The position numbers were made by a program, and so were the translations under genes. This document shows positions 1 through 11,099 of a DNA stretch of 64,000 nucleotides, in pieces; positions within the stretch are counted from its first letter, which is position 1, and the number at the start of each line of letters is the position of its first letter. This stretch comes from Lunularia cruciata (lineage: Eukaryota; Streptophyta; Marchantiopsida; Lunulariales; Lunulariaceae). The notes under the pieces were generated by a model that was given only the letters and a program-made list of their open reading frames with translations, had not been told where the DNA came from and did no database searches. The stretch lies in NCBI GenBank assembly GCA_948567375.1, contig OX419757.1, positions 14,956,974 through 15,020,973 on the forward strand. Direction: 5' to 3'.

Positions 1-522
1 CTCTCCATTCTCTACTTCCTATTTATGCACTATGTTTAAGTGACTTGCTTTGATATTTAGAGCATTGGTGCTATAGTATGCTCTTGGTAGTGAGGCTAGA
101 GTGATAACCAATGAAACTACATATTTTTATCTTTGGTGGGGTAAGAAGTGATGGCCTATAGACCATGAGAGTGCAAGTTGTGATGACAAGTTACAAGTTG
201 CACTTCCATTAATTGTAGTTTTCATAGTTAGAGTTATGTTAGTGGGTGGTTCTTGGTGGTGGCACTTGCAATCTGGAGGACATCATCACAAAAGAGTTCT
301 TCGGGGAATCTAGAGGAGATTTTGCTACAATGCATAGTGGATTTACAAAGAGTTGCTTTTAATATAAGCCTGTATCTCAAGTCTAGTGAAGGAAGAGATT
401 GATTTTGATTTGGAGTTTGATACAAAAGTTGATTCAATTGAGAGAGCATTGGTGTATCTATATCATTTTTCAGGGTCATGATTTGATTTATGTGCTTTCC
501 AATGGCCCCAAACACTACTTTG
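1..522. other. AT-rich stretch without recognisable gene
   Basis: No reading frame here resembles a known domain on either strand. It adjoins gag-like sequence on its right and is probably further decayed element DNA, but nothing in it proves that. Confidence 0.4.
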
Positions 523-1140
523 GTAAAATGGATACCATTGAGTTGGATGACTTTATTTAGTAGTTTGATAGTTAGTGTGATCTACAATAGGTGCAAAACC
601 TGACTTTTTTCACATCCTTTATGGCATGAAAGGTGTTGTTATAGCACTTGGAAGTGCTACCAATGGATGGCTACCATGAGTTCATGAGAGCTCACTTGGA
701 GGAGATTGAGCTATCAAGACAATATTGGTCTCCAAATCAAATCTTTATCACTTTAGATTGGATTTTAGGGGTAGATCAATTGTACCTATGATTTCTAGCT
801 CTAGTAGAGTTGGCACACTTAGTGGAGGTGCACTAGTTGGAGATGGTACTATTATAAGTGGAGGCACCATTGCAAGAGGTGGTGCAATATTGAGGTTTAA
901 CTCCATGGTGGAGTTCTTTTAATGCTTGAAGTAAACTACCAAGGAGTATGAAATTGACAATCAGAAGAGCTTGCATGAGTTCTAGTGTAAGGCTAGAGGA
1001 AAAAATTACATGAGGTATATATTTGCATAAGATGGTTGATTAGTTTCACTCGAGGAGTTATTGAGGCCCAAGCAGTCAAATTTGGGTATAGGATACTTGA
1101 TAAGGAGCTACAATATAGAGTACATGATGCTACATTGTTG
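523..1140 (+). pseudogene. Decayed retrotransposon gag-like remnant
   Basis: A plus-strand frame from about 523 to 730 reads as plausible protein with several stops where Gln or Trp would fit. It includes the stretches MDTIELDDF and HEFMRAHLEEIEL, the acidic/hydrophobic pattern of an LTR-element gag. From 730 to 1140 the frame becomes low-complexity, with Gly/Ser-rich repeats near 800-880, and can no longer be followed. It ends where the LTR of element G1 begins, so G1 may have inserted into it. There is no zinc knuckle or other diagnostic motif, so the family is unknown and the call rests on texture only. Confidence 0.3.
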
Positions 1141-1145
1141 TAATC

Positions 1146-1561
1146 TATAAAAGATAAAGACCAAGGAGAGAAAAAGGAGAATGGAAGACCGGAGTGGTAG
1201 ATCATATTGGGACACTTGAATGAGGAAACTATAAATGCATACCATGAGCTTGGGCTTTAGTATTTATAGGGAGCATACAAGGCTCTAGAGAAGCTTCCTC
1301 AAGCAGCCTTCTTGGAGTGCAAGCCAAGTTAAGCCAAGTTAAGCCTTTTAGAAACCGCTTGCTTGACATGCAAGCTAAACTAGTTGGGAAACTTCCCAAG
1401 AAGCTTCCTCCTAGAAGTTGCTACTTGGGATGCACATTATCCAATACTTGGGAGGTACCAAGTAGCTTCCTAGATACTTCTAAAATATTTCTAGTCTAAT
1501 TTGGCCTATTTGGTACTTCCTTAGTCTTGACTAACTTGTCGATAAACTCTACATTGTTACA
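1146..1561 (-). repeat. 3' LTR of G1
   Basis: Homologous to the other family LTRs in the window (TGTAACAAT start when read on the minus strand). The outer end has TA in place of TG at 1146. It shares the AAGCTT-rich array and the TATA-like segment TATTTATA on the plus strand. About 416 bp. Confidence 0.85.
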
Positions 1562-1575
1562 TATTCCCCCACAGC
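1562..1575 (-). other. Polypurine tract of G1
   Basis: Read on the minus strand this is GTGGGGGAATA directly abutting the LTR start TGTAACA. A purine run in this position primes plus-strand DNA synthesis in LTR elements. The same motif abuts the LTR of G2 at 9720. Confidence 0.75.
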
Positions 1576-1594
1576 TAGTTGGTGATGTCCTTGT

Positions 1595-2900
1595 CACCAT
1601 TGAAGCTTGAAACTCTTGGATGGCCATTTGTGCATTTTGGAGATGAGAAAGAGGCTCCCAAGTGGCTTCATGAAGGAGATACCCTTTCCAAAGGACCTTG
1701 TCTGCCATATGTTGTTGGCAGCTATGTTGAATGTGGCAACGTGCAAGGCTACGGTCAACTTCATACTCTTCATGATCATTGATAGGCATAGGAAGAGGAT
1801 AGGGTTGGACACAAGAGGGAAAGGAAGATGTATTAGAAACAAAGGGTTTCAACTTAGAAATATGAAAGATATAGTTAATTTGCATGTAAGAATGCAAGGC
1901 AAGTCAATAAGCAACAAGAGAAATGATTTAGGTGACATCAATTAGACCTATCTAATTAGGAGCAAGTTTACAAAATAGGGTATCAAGTGGGAGGGGTAGG
2001 TTACTAGAAGAAAGCATGACCTTATCACCAAGTTGAAAAGTGAGATCACAATGATGTTGGTTCAGATATTGATTTTGACAATTTTGAGCAACAAGGAGAT
2101 GAGATTTGGCTTGTTGTAGGGATTGGGATATGGTGGTCAAGAAGGTGGAAGTATGAGGAACATGAGATGGAGGAGGAGCAAGAAGGGAATTTGGAACAAG
2201 TGAGTCTTGGCCAAAATTAAGGAAGAAGGGAGAGAAGTTGGTGCTTACTTGTTTGGAATTATTATAAGCAAACTCAATAGCTATAAGACACTTGTCCTAG
2301 TTGGTATGATGAAAATTTATGAAGGCGCAAAGCATATCCTCCAAGGTGCAATTTGCACTTCAATTTTTCTATTAGTTCGAGGATGATAGGCCATGGACAA
2401 AGCAAGCTTGGTGTTGAGTATTTAGAAGAGTGCTTGCAAATTTTTTTGATGAAATGCGCATCACAGTTGGAGATGAGTACACAAGGTAATCCATGATGTT
2501 TGAAGACATTGTCAAAGTAGATTTGGGCCAATGTTGGAGCATCCACTATATCAAAGGTTGGTGCCAAATAGATTTGTTTACTAAGCTTATGTACAAACAC
2601 CACAATTGCTATGTGACCTTGCTTTGTCTTGGACAAGGATGTGATGAGATCTAAGCTCATGTGTTCCCATCAAGAAAATGAGATAGGAAGTGGTTGAAGG
2701 AGTCTACTTGGTTTTTGATTGTTGGCCTTGTCGCATTGGCAACTCTCACAAGATCTGATAAACTCTTGAACATCTTGTGCCATGTTTGGCCACCACCATT
2801 GGTGTTGTAAGGTACCCAAGGTCTTGTCCACACCCATATGAGTCAACAACTGGTAATTTATGGGCTTCTTAAAGGCGCACAAGTCATAGATCACATTTAG
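1595..2900 (-). pseudogene. G1 integrase with C-terminal chromodomain (broken)
   Basis: Read from 2900 downward. First comes an HHCC zinc-binding region (2670-2894) with a His in THMGVDKTL and the Cys pair SCESCQCDK. Next is the integrase core (2274-2660) beginning DLITSLSKTKQGH and including a VFVHKLSKQ segment. A linker follows at 1952-2140 (GDKVMLSSSNLPLPLD), then the chromodomain (about 1600-1790) with VLWKGYLLHEATWEPLSHL. Integrase joins element DNA to the genome; in this group the chromodomain targets chromatin. Several frameshifts and stops separate the pieces and the central catalytic region is eroded, so it is inactive. Confidence 0.85.
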
Positions 2901-3041
2901 CTAGAACATAGATCTGATTTTCTCAAAATAGAAGGTCTTCTTTGAAGGAGAACGTATTGTATTCCTTATCATGTGCAACAAGAGAACCTTGTACCATATG
3001 AAAGAAGGGATCTTGTTGTAAAGCAATCTTTAACTCAACTT

Positions 3042-3468
3042 TGTACAAGACCAACACCAAGGGGAGAAATAGGAGAATGGAAGATCACATTTGGACACTT
3101 GAATGTGGGTAAACTCCTAATACCTAGCATGAGCTTCGGCTTTGGTATTTACAGTGAGCATACAAGGCTCTTGAGAAGCTTTTCAAGAAGCTTCCTTGAA
3201 TCACTTTCTTTTAGTGCAAATCAAGTTAACCAAGAAGCTTGCCAAGAAGTTTCCTTTTAGAAGCCGCCTACTTGGCTTGCAAGCTAAGCTAGTTGGAAGC
3301 TTCTACAAGCTTCCTTCTAGAAGTAACTTACTAGGGTGCAAGCTAAGCTAGCCAGAAAGCTTCCCAAGAAGTTTCTTAGATACTTCTAGAATATATCTAG
3401 GCTAATTTGTCTTATTTATTACTAGGTTAGCCCTAACTAACTTTGTTGCTAAACTCCATATTGTTACA
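3042..3468 (-). repeat. Solo LTR nested inside G1
   Basis: A 427-bp LTR of the G1/G2/G3 family (TGTACAAGA ... TTGTTACA) interrupts the G1 pol region. It is flanked by the direct repeat AACTT at 3037-3041 and 3469-3473. The homologous G2 sequence near 11150-11165 is uninterrupted. A full element therefore inserted here and later recombined between its LTRs, leaving one. Confidence 0.9.
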
Positions 3469-3669
3469 AACTTGGACCTTGAAGTCGATTGACACTATCA
3501 TAATTGCCTCTATGATGAGAGGAAGAGACTTAAAATCAGATTATTGTGATAGGGCATTGGGGATGCCATGGAACCTACCAAGTTTGTACTCAAGTTTGAG
3601 ATCAACAATTGTAATTATTCCTCCCATTGATGATGTTGAATCTTCATGTATTCCAAATGTAATTTTTTG

Positions 3670-4900
3670 AACAAGGGTTTATGATTGATTCTCATGATCA
3701 ATTGTTTCCTCAAGAGATAATGTCTCCATATCTTGGTGGCATATACCATTGCTAGTTGTTACCAATATCAAGCACAATAATTCCTTTCTATGGTATTTAG
3801 TTGGTGAGACACAAAGGCAATGGGATGTAACCCATTTGGGAATTCTTGCTGCAATAATTGCAAAGTTAGAAGCATCAAAATCAACCACACAAGGTAGTTG
3901 AGTGTCACATGGTTGAAGAATGGGTCTTAAAGACACCACATGTTTTGCCTTCTGGGATGCTTTATTGTGCTTGGTGGTCCATTGAAAGCTTGAGTTCTTC
4001 TCCAAGTGGTTGGTCAATAGTGCAACCACATGAGCATAGTAGTGAATTAACCATCGGTAAAAACTTGCCAATCCATTAAATGCCAATACTTATATAGCAT
4101 CCTTTGGAGTAGGCCAATTAGTAATGGCCTTAATTTTCTTCTCTTCCATCTTGATCCTCTCCAATGATATCTTGCAACCCAAGAAGGCAACTTATTTTTG
4201 CCAAAAGGTACATTTTGACTTCTTGCAATAAAACTTCTACCAACATAGTTGTCTTAGGACTTCTCACATAAGATTTATGTGTTTTTCCTTTGTCTTGTTA
4301 TAAATTAAAATTTCATCCAAGAACACCACCACGTATCAATCCAAAAGCACATCCAACATCCAATGCATCTGATCCATGAAGATTACTAGAGTACTCGTGA
4401 GCCCAAAAGGCAAAACTCTCCACTCAAAATGCCCATACCTTGTGTGAAAGGTAGTCTTTTGCACATCATCTTCTCTATCAATGAGAATATGCCAATATAC
4501 ACTTTGGAGATCCAACTTGGAGAAGTATCAAGCTCCACTTAATTGATCAAGAAAGTCATCAATTCAAGGCAAGGGATATACATTCTTCATTTTTTGTTTG
4601 TTCAGATCATGGTTATCAATATAAAAGTGAAGTCCTCCATCCTTCTTTGGCATAAATAGTATTGGTAAAAAGTATAAAAAAGTATAGGAGCAGTATTGGT
4701 GCTCCTATAGGAGATGTACTATGTCATATGAAATCCTTCTCCAACAACTCCATCAATGTTGTTTGAAGCTCATTTAACTCCTTTGGTGAGAGCCAATAGA
4801 TTGGTCTACTCATTGGAGTACTTCTTGGTTATAACTCAATCTTGAAGGGCATACCCCAATCGGAGTGTAATCCCTTTGGCAAAACATACAAAACTTATAT
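3670..4900 (-). pseudogene. G1 reverse transcriptase and RNase H (broken)
   Basis: On the minus strand from about 4900 to 3670. The RT palm region near 4300-4450 keeps FEWRVLPFGLT-like sequence and the catalytic box reads VVVFLDEILIY, so the second Asp of the FLDD box has become Glu. The 3679-4086 part carries the RT tail and start of RNase H (PCVVDFDASNFA). These domains copy element RNA into DNA and degrade the RNA. Stops and the altered catalytic box show this copy is dead. Confidence 0.82.
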
Positions 4901-6510
4901 TGAAAACTCCTAAACTATTTGATCAATCATTGCTTGATGAGGCTTCTGGCCCCTCTCAGATTCTCCATGCATAGTCAACTTGATCCACATTACAAAAAAA
5001 TACTTATTTTCCTCCAAAGCTTGCTCTATGGTTGCTTTATTGATAAACTTCTCATCTTGGGACTTATTTCACTTCAAAGCTTTCTCTATGGCTGCTGTCT
5101 TGCAAAATTTCATGTCTTGGGATTGATTATTCTTAGGTGTCTTACTAAAAAATGCTAGACAATCCAATCAGAAATTTCTACCTTGGTGTTGTACTTGAAT
5201 TTATTGTCAGGTCCAATCAAATTGAACCTTATGATGTTCAAGCCAAGACAAACCTAGAATGATATCATAATGTAGAGGTGCTACTACAAACCTCATACAC
5301 TCTACATACTCCTTCTCAATCTTCAATGTAATAGGATGTGAGGTTTGAAATGCATAACCCTTCTACCATCTACCATCATCAATTTCTTCCTATTACTTGC
5401 TTGATAGGAATAATTAATTCCTTTGCTAATTGCATGGACATGCAATTCTTTGAATTTCCAAAATCCACCAAAATACTACAACCATGATCAGATATCATAC
5501 GTTACACATGAAGTAAACTTGCATAGGCCAAACCTTCAATCCCATTAGAACTAACCAAATTCATAATAAGTGGCTCAAATCTCCTACTACAATTCCTCAT
5601 CCTTGATCATTTTGCTCCACAAACTCCATCTGAATGATTTATTGATTTTGTTCATTCTTGAGTGGACATTCAACAATGCGATGTCCAATTCGACAACAAT
5701 AAAAACAACCACCATTTTATAGCAATTTTTCTCTATTTATAATGCCAAGTGGTCTCCATTTAGATCAATCTCTATTGGTGCCGGCTCCTCCATCCATGTG
5801 TAATGTATTGGTAGGTTTTATGGAGGTCAAGGTTAGGACCAAGTTGTTGCAACCAAGGAATCAAAACATTCAACTAATTGCATGGCTTCCTCCAAGTGTT
5901 TTGGCTCTCACATAATCACATCTAGTTTGATTCATGATGTCAAGCACCTTACAAATTGATCCAAAGTTTCACCTTGTAGTATATATGGAATTGCATGATG
6001 TAGTTTCTTATAGAGCCAATTTGCACCAACTCTACTAACCTATCTTGTGTGGCATTTATAGCTTAGAATTGGCAAATTTTTACACTTTTTAATTATACCC
6101 ATGTCAAGATTAGTGTAAAAAATTGCCATTTAGCTTGCTCCACTTGGAACCACCACCATAGCTTTGCTACTTCATCCAATTGGTTAGGAGCCAAGACAAT
6201 CTATGTCTAATCATCTTGAAGATTTGTAGTTTCAAAATATGTTTGTAGTCAAACATAAAATTCTCCATTGCACGCAAGAGATTCTTACCTTCAAATACCT
6301 TGGGCTTCGGAAATTGGATATGCTCTTCCTCTTTTTGAAATAGTGCTCTCTTTACTTGCTCTTGTTGTTGATGATCTCATTCTTCCAACAATCAAATAAG
6401 GTTCTCAATTTGTTGCTGCATGGCAATGATAATTTCAGGCATTGTTGCCATGATTACTACTCTATAAAAATATCTATAGTTAATTTGAGTTAACAAAAAT
6501 CCCAATGGTT
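4901..6510 (-). pseudogene. G1 gag and protease region (broken)
   Basis: On the minus strand, a CCHC-type zinc knuckle is readable at 5666-5707 (CFYCCRIGHRIVEC), the RNA-binding motif at the end of gag. Downstream at about 5440-5520 is the protease motif region (LVDFGNSKNCMSMQL), matching the G3 protease. Upstream toward 6500 the gag core is recognisable only by alignment with G2 and G3. Many stops; no intact frame. Confidence 0.72.
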
Positions 6511-6522
6511 GGTCCCATCCCT

Positions 6523-6534
6523 GCTTTGATACCA
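6523..6534 (-). other. Primer binding site of G1
   Basis: Minus-strand TGGTATCAAAGC, one base from the 5' LTR end. It matches the plant initiator-Met tRNA primer site TGGTATCAGAGC except for one base, a possible G-to-A change. Confidence 0.85.
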
Positions 6535-6535
6535 A

Positions 6536-6968
6536 TGTAAAGATTGAGATCAAGGAGAGAAATAAGAGAATGAAAGATTAGAGTGAGAAATCATATTGTG
6601 ACATTTGAATGATTGAAACTTTGAATGCCTAGCATAAGCTTAGGTTTTGGTATTTGGTACTTATAGGGAGCATATAAGGCTATAGAGAAGCTTCCTCAAG
6701 CCGCTTTCTTGGAGTACAAGCCAAGTTAACGAGAATCTTCTCAAGAAGCTTCCTTCTAAAACCACCTAATTGGTATGCAAGCTAAGCTAGTTGGGAAACA
6801 TCCCAAGAAGCTTCTTCTTAGAAGTCACCACTTAGGCATGCATGTTACCCAATACTTGGAAGGTACCAAGTAGCTTCATAGATACTTCTAGAATATTCTA
6901 GGCTAATTTGGCATATTTGCTACTTCATTAGCCTTGACTAAGTTGTTGATAAACTCTATATTGTTACA
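6536..6968 (-). repeat. 5' LTR of G1
   Basis: 433 bp with TG...CA ends (TGTAAAGATT at 6536, TTGTTACA ending 6968), immediately beside the primer binding site. Contains the family's AAGCTT array. Confidence 0.87.
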
Positions 6969-7072
6969 CAAGCTATCTCACCAACTTTGGTAGTAATTTT
7001 GGATTTGACTAAGTGCATTGAACTCCACATGGTGGAGGGGAGATTGATGACATCTAGATTTGGTAGGAAGAT

Positions 7073-7305
7073 TGTAACAATATGAATTTTACCGATGAGT
7101 TAGTCAAAGCCAATGAAATAGCAAACAGGCCAAATTAACCTAGAATACTCTAAAAGTATTTAGGAAGCTACTTGATACCTTCCAAGTATTGGGTAACATG
7201 TATGCCAAGTGGTGACTTCTAAGAGGAAACTCCTTGGGAAGCTTATCAACTAGCTTAGCTTGCACTCCAAGTAGGGAGCTTCATGGGAAGCTTCATCCCA
7301 TGGAA
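7073..7305 (+). repeat. Truncated LTR of the G1-G3 family, plus orientation
   Basis: Begins TGTAACAATATGAATTT and follows the G3 LTR through its first half, then homology stops near 7305. It is oriented opposite to G1. No internal element sequence follows. Confidence 0.75.
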
Positions 7306-8784
7306 CAATATCCCTTGTAAGGGTTGATGTTGCATGTCCTTCATCTATAGTAACACTATGACTTTATTGTTCACTAGGGTCAATGTCATCCAGCATGTGT
7401 GACTCTCCATATACTTTGATCATTATTATTGGGTTTTAGGATAATTTTCCTTCTTGCATTACATGATCGTTCCTAAAGATACATACTTGACTTTGCAATC
7501 TTTTCATTGTCAGCTTGATCTCCCAAAACTCATTCAACATCCCTTGCATTCCTTGCATCAAATCTTATTACTATAGCTCCATTATTCATACACATAGCAA
7601 ATGTTTAATCGCTACTTCTTACTTCAATAAAGGGTTAATATGATCACTCGAGAGGAGACTTGGACTATTAGGATTACCATTGTGACCTCAAAGATTATCA
7701 TTCATTGATAATATTCCTCACCAAAATTGCAAACTATAAAATCCCTAAACATCACTTTTGATCCAACCACATAGCGGATTTCTACTTGCATGTTGAAAGG
7801 GAAAAGATTTGGTATATTCAGATCCATTACATCATAATAAAATATAGATTGTCAAATCCCATTCTGTATCATATATCACCACAAGTAGAATCATCCGGTT
7901 TGGTAACTTTATAACTATGTCCATGAACTTTGCTCTAAAATGGTAAACAATATATGCTCTCACTTGCTCAAACTAGATGTACATAATTTTGATGTGTAAT
8001 GGATTCAAAACTAGAAATTAAGGTGCAAGAAATTGTTCTCCAAGAGCTTCCATCCCATCCTCTCTCTAAAATACCCCAATCTATTAATGTATTGTGTTTT
8101 CTCCCCTTGAAATTACTCAATCTTAATAGCACATGTTCTTCTAAGAGGGGTGAGCCACTCTCTTGGATTAAAACACTTGCTCTAATACCATTATAATGTA
8201 TCAAGAACATGAGAATCCCTCAAGAAAAATACAAGAGAAGAAACACAAGTCTTCAGCCCTCAATATTTTGATTTCCCTAAAAGAGCACCTTATTTTTATA
8301 GCAAGGAGTATCCTATCAAAGGAAGCTCCACCTTTGGATCAGATATATGGATTGGTGACCTATCAATGATCTACACCCTTAGATTAGTTGCATAGATGGG
8401 TGACCTAACAGTCCTTGTACTATTTGGTTGGTCAAATAAATTTGACTAGAGGGAATTTTTAGGGAATATTCTTGTAGGAAACTTAGAACAACATGAGTGA
8501 GGAACCATTAGATAGCTTTTGATGAGAAAAACATGGAGTAGAAGGCAACATCTTTCCTCTAGGAGGTTTTAGTTTTTCTATATTTGAGGCCTAATTGATC
8601 TATTTAGGCTTCCAAAATTGGCTCTAAAGTTCTTAGGGTGTTCTTGGCCTTTTCACTATTATTAGAAGTACTCTTTTGGTAACATCTCTATCTAATCTAC
8701 CTAGACCATCATATATAATATTTTTCCAAATATTACCAAGCCAATTTCTACTTCTAGATAATATATCTAGCTAATGTTATTACA
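7306..8784 (-). mobile_element. Fragment of a second LTR-retrotransposon family
   Basis: A 588-bp LTR (8197-8784, TG...CA ends, unrelated to the G1-G3 LTR) is followed on the minus strand, after 6 bp, by the primer site TGGTATTAGAGC (8179-8190). The internal part from about 8178 down to 7306 is a leader with short broken frames and no recognised domain. The 3' half and second LTR are absent. Family not determinable from what remains. Confidence 0.65.
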
Positions 8785-8879
8785 CAAGGGAATGTATATG
8801 GCCCCTATAAGGTCTAGGTCCTCTATTGCTATCTCTACCACCTCATCCTCCATGACCTAGAGCTCCTCTACTACCTACC

Positions 8880-9065
8880 ATAGCAATCCTATCCTCTATA
8901 AATTTGTGAAGAGGTCAAAGCATCAATCACTAGTATGACCAAATCTATGGCAATGGTCACATTGTCTTTGAGTTGGTTGAGGCACTCCAAAGGTATCATG
9001 CCCACTATCCTAAGAGCATTGTCTCTTATGGTGAGATCCATCACAAGTCCAACAAGCAACTCCAC
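8880..9065 (-). pseudogene. gag remnant with two CCHC zinc knuckles
   Basis: One minus-strand frame carries two zinc knuckles: CWTCDGSHHKRQC at about 9016-9057 and CDHCHRFGHTSD followed by a stop and Cys at 8920-8961. Paired knuckles are typical of the nucleocapsid end of retrotransposon gag. A stop sits inside the second knuckle. Its parent element is uncertain; it lies between the second LTR family and element G2 and differs from the single G1/G3 knuckle. Confidence 0.6.
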
Positions 9066-9219
9066 CATCTATTGGCTATTGTTGACCAAAAAATAAAGGT
9101 AATGCTCTAGGTACTCCGCTTTGTGCCTATCCATTCTAGATTGTGCCTATCCATTCTACCTCAAAAGCAAACATAATATGGTACACTCTAAAAGAAGTAA
9201 TATTTGTAGATGAGATCTT

Positions 9220-9719
9220 TGTAAAAGATTAAGACCAAGGAGAGAAATAGGAGAATAGAAGACCGGAGTGGGAGATCACATTGAGACACTTGAATGAGAG
9301 AAATTCTGATTGCCTAACATGAGCTTGGGCTTTGGTATTTATAGGGAACATACAAAGCTCTTGAGAAACTTCTCAAGAAGCTTCCTAAAGTTTCTTTCTT
9401 GGAGTGCAAGCCAAGTTAACCAAGAAGCTTCACAAGAAGCTTTCTCTAGAAGTTGTCTATTTGGCATGCAAGCTAAGCTAGTTAGAAGCTTCCCAAGAAG
9501 TTTCCTTTTAAAAGGTCTCTACTTGGAGTGCAAGCTAAGCTAGCCAAGAAGCTTCCCAAGAAGATTTCTCTTAGAAGTCACCACTTTACATGCATATTAC
9601 CCAATAGTTAGAAGGTACCAAGTAGCATTTAGATACTTCTAAAGTATTCTAGGCTAATTTAGCTAATTTTCTACTTCATTGGCCTTGACTAACTCATTGG
9701 TAAATTCCATATTGTTACA
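9220..9719 (-). repeat. 3' LTR of G2
   Basis: 500 bp, TG at 9220 and CA at 9718-9719, with the polypurine tract (GTGGGGGAATA on the minus strand) immediately inside. Longer than other family LTRs because it carries more AAGCTT units. Confidence 0.85.
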
Positions 9720-9734
9720 TATTCCCCCACTGCT

Positions 9735-11030
9735 AGTTGGTGACATCCTTGTCACCATTGGAGCTTCAAACTCCTAAATGGCTGTTTGTGCATTTTGGAG
9801 ATGAGACTAAACTCCCAAGTGGCATCATGAAGGGAATACGCTTTCCAAACAACTTTGTACTTTGTATGTTGTTGGCGGCCTTGTTGAATGTGGAAACGTG
9901 AAGGATACAATCAACTCCATACTCCTCATGATCATTGTTAGGGATTGCAGGAGGAGGAATTTGGACACAAGAGGAAAATAAGATGGATTAAGAACAAAGG
10001 GTTTCAATTTGGAAATATCAAAGATAGGGTGGATGTGCATATTACAAGGCAAGACAAGTCAATAAGCAACAAGAGAAATGATTTAGGTGACATCAAAGAG
10101 TCATATAAAATTAGGAGCAAGTTTATTAACTTGGGTATCAAGTGGGAAGGGTAGGTTACTAGAGGAGACCATAATCTGAAAAGTGAGAGCACAACAATGG
10201 TGATATGTATATTGTTTTTGATAATTTTGAGCAAGGAGATGAGAGTTGGCTTGTTGGAGAGATTGGGATACGGTGGTCAAGAAGGTGGAAGTATGAGGGA
10301 CATGAGATGGAGGAGGAGCAAGAAGGGAATTTGGAACAAGTGGGTCTTGGCTAAAATTAAGGAAGAAAAGATAGAATCCGGTGCTTGCCTATTTTGATGT
10401 ATTGTATGCAAACTCAATAGTTGCACGACATTCATCCCAATTGGTATGGTGAATGTTGACAAAGGCACACAGTATATCCTCCAAGGTGTGATTTACATGT
10501 TCAATTTGTCCATTAGTTTGTGGATGATAAGCCATAGACAAAGTAAGCTTGGTGCCGAGTATCTGGAAAAGTGCTTGCCAAAACTTTCCATTGATTCAAG
10601 GATCATGGTCAAAGATGAGTAACAAGGTATCCCATGATGCTTGAAAACATTGTTGAAGTAGATCTGCACCAATGTTAGAGCATCCACTATATCAAAGGTT
10701 GGTGGTAAATAGATTTTCTTACTAAGCTATCCATAAACACCACTATTGTTGTGTGACCTTGCTTGTGATGAGATCTAAGTTCATGTGTTCCCACTGAGCA
10801 GATGGAATGGGGAGTGGTTGAAGGAGTCCACTCAGTTTTTGGTTGTTGGCCTTGTTGCATTGGTATCTCTAACAAGATCGGACAAATTCCCAAACATCTT
10901 GTGCCATGTTTGGCCACCATCATTGGCATTGGAGGGTACCCAAGGTCTTGTCCTTACCCATGTGACCAACAATAAGTCATGGGCTTCTTGAAGGCGCACA
11001 AGTCAGAGATCACCCTTGGTTGCAATATAG
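9735..11030 (-). pseudogene. G2 integrase and chromodomain region (broken)
   Basis: Minus-strand pieces parallel G1: chromodomain remnants at 9750-9960, linker at 10004-10234, and integrase core and zinc-binding parts at 10490-11030 (including NVFKHHGIPC and VVFMDSLVRKS). Frames are short and shifted. Identity rests on position-by-position similarity to G1 and G3. Confidence 0.75.
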
Positions 11031-11099
11031 ATCCGATTCTCATAGAATAGAAAGCCTTCCTTGAAGGAGAAGGTGTTGTACTCCTTGTCACATACTGCA

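Larger units (their letters stand above)
1146..6968 (-). mobile_element. Ty3/gypsy chromovirus G1, degenerate, minus strand
   Basis: Two similar LTRs (1146-1561 and 6536-6968) flank a polyprotein read on the minus strand in the order gag, protease, reverse transcriptase, RNase H, integrase, chromodomain. This order and the terminal chromodomain define the chromovirus branch of Ty3/gypsy. A primer binding site lies directly inside the right LTR and a polypurine tract directly inside the left one, which fixes the orientation. Frames are broken by many stops. A solo LTR of the same family sits inside at 3042-3468. The five bases outside the two LTRs do not match, so no target duplication is visible; the element is old or one end has been rearranged. 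Confidence 0.88.

Noticed and set aside
9016..9057. Zinc knuckles considered as a host CCHC protein
   Set aside because: Internal stops and surroundings made only of retroelements favour a gag remnant.
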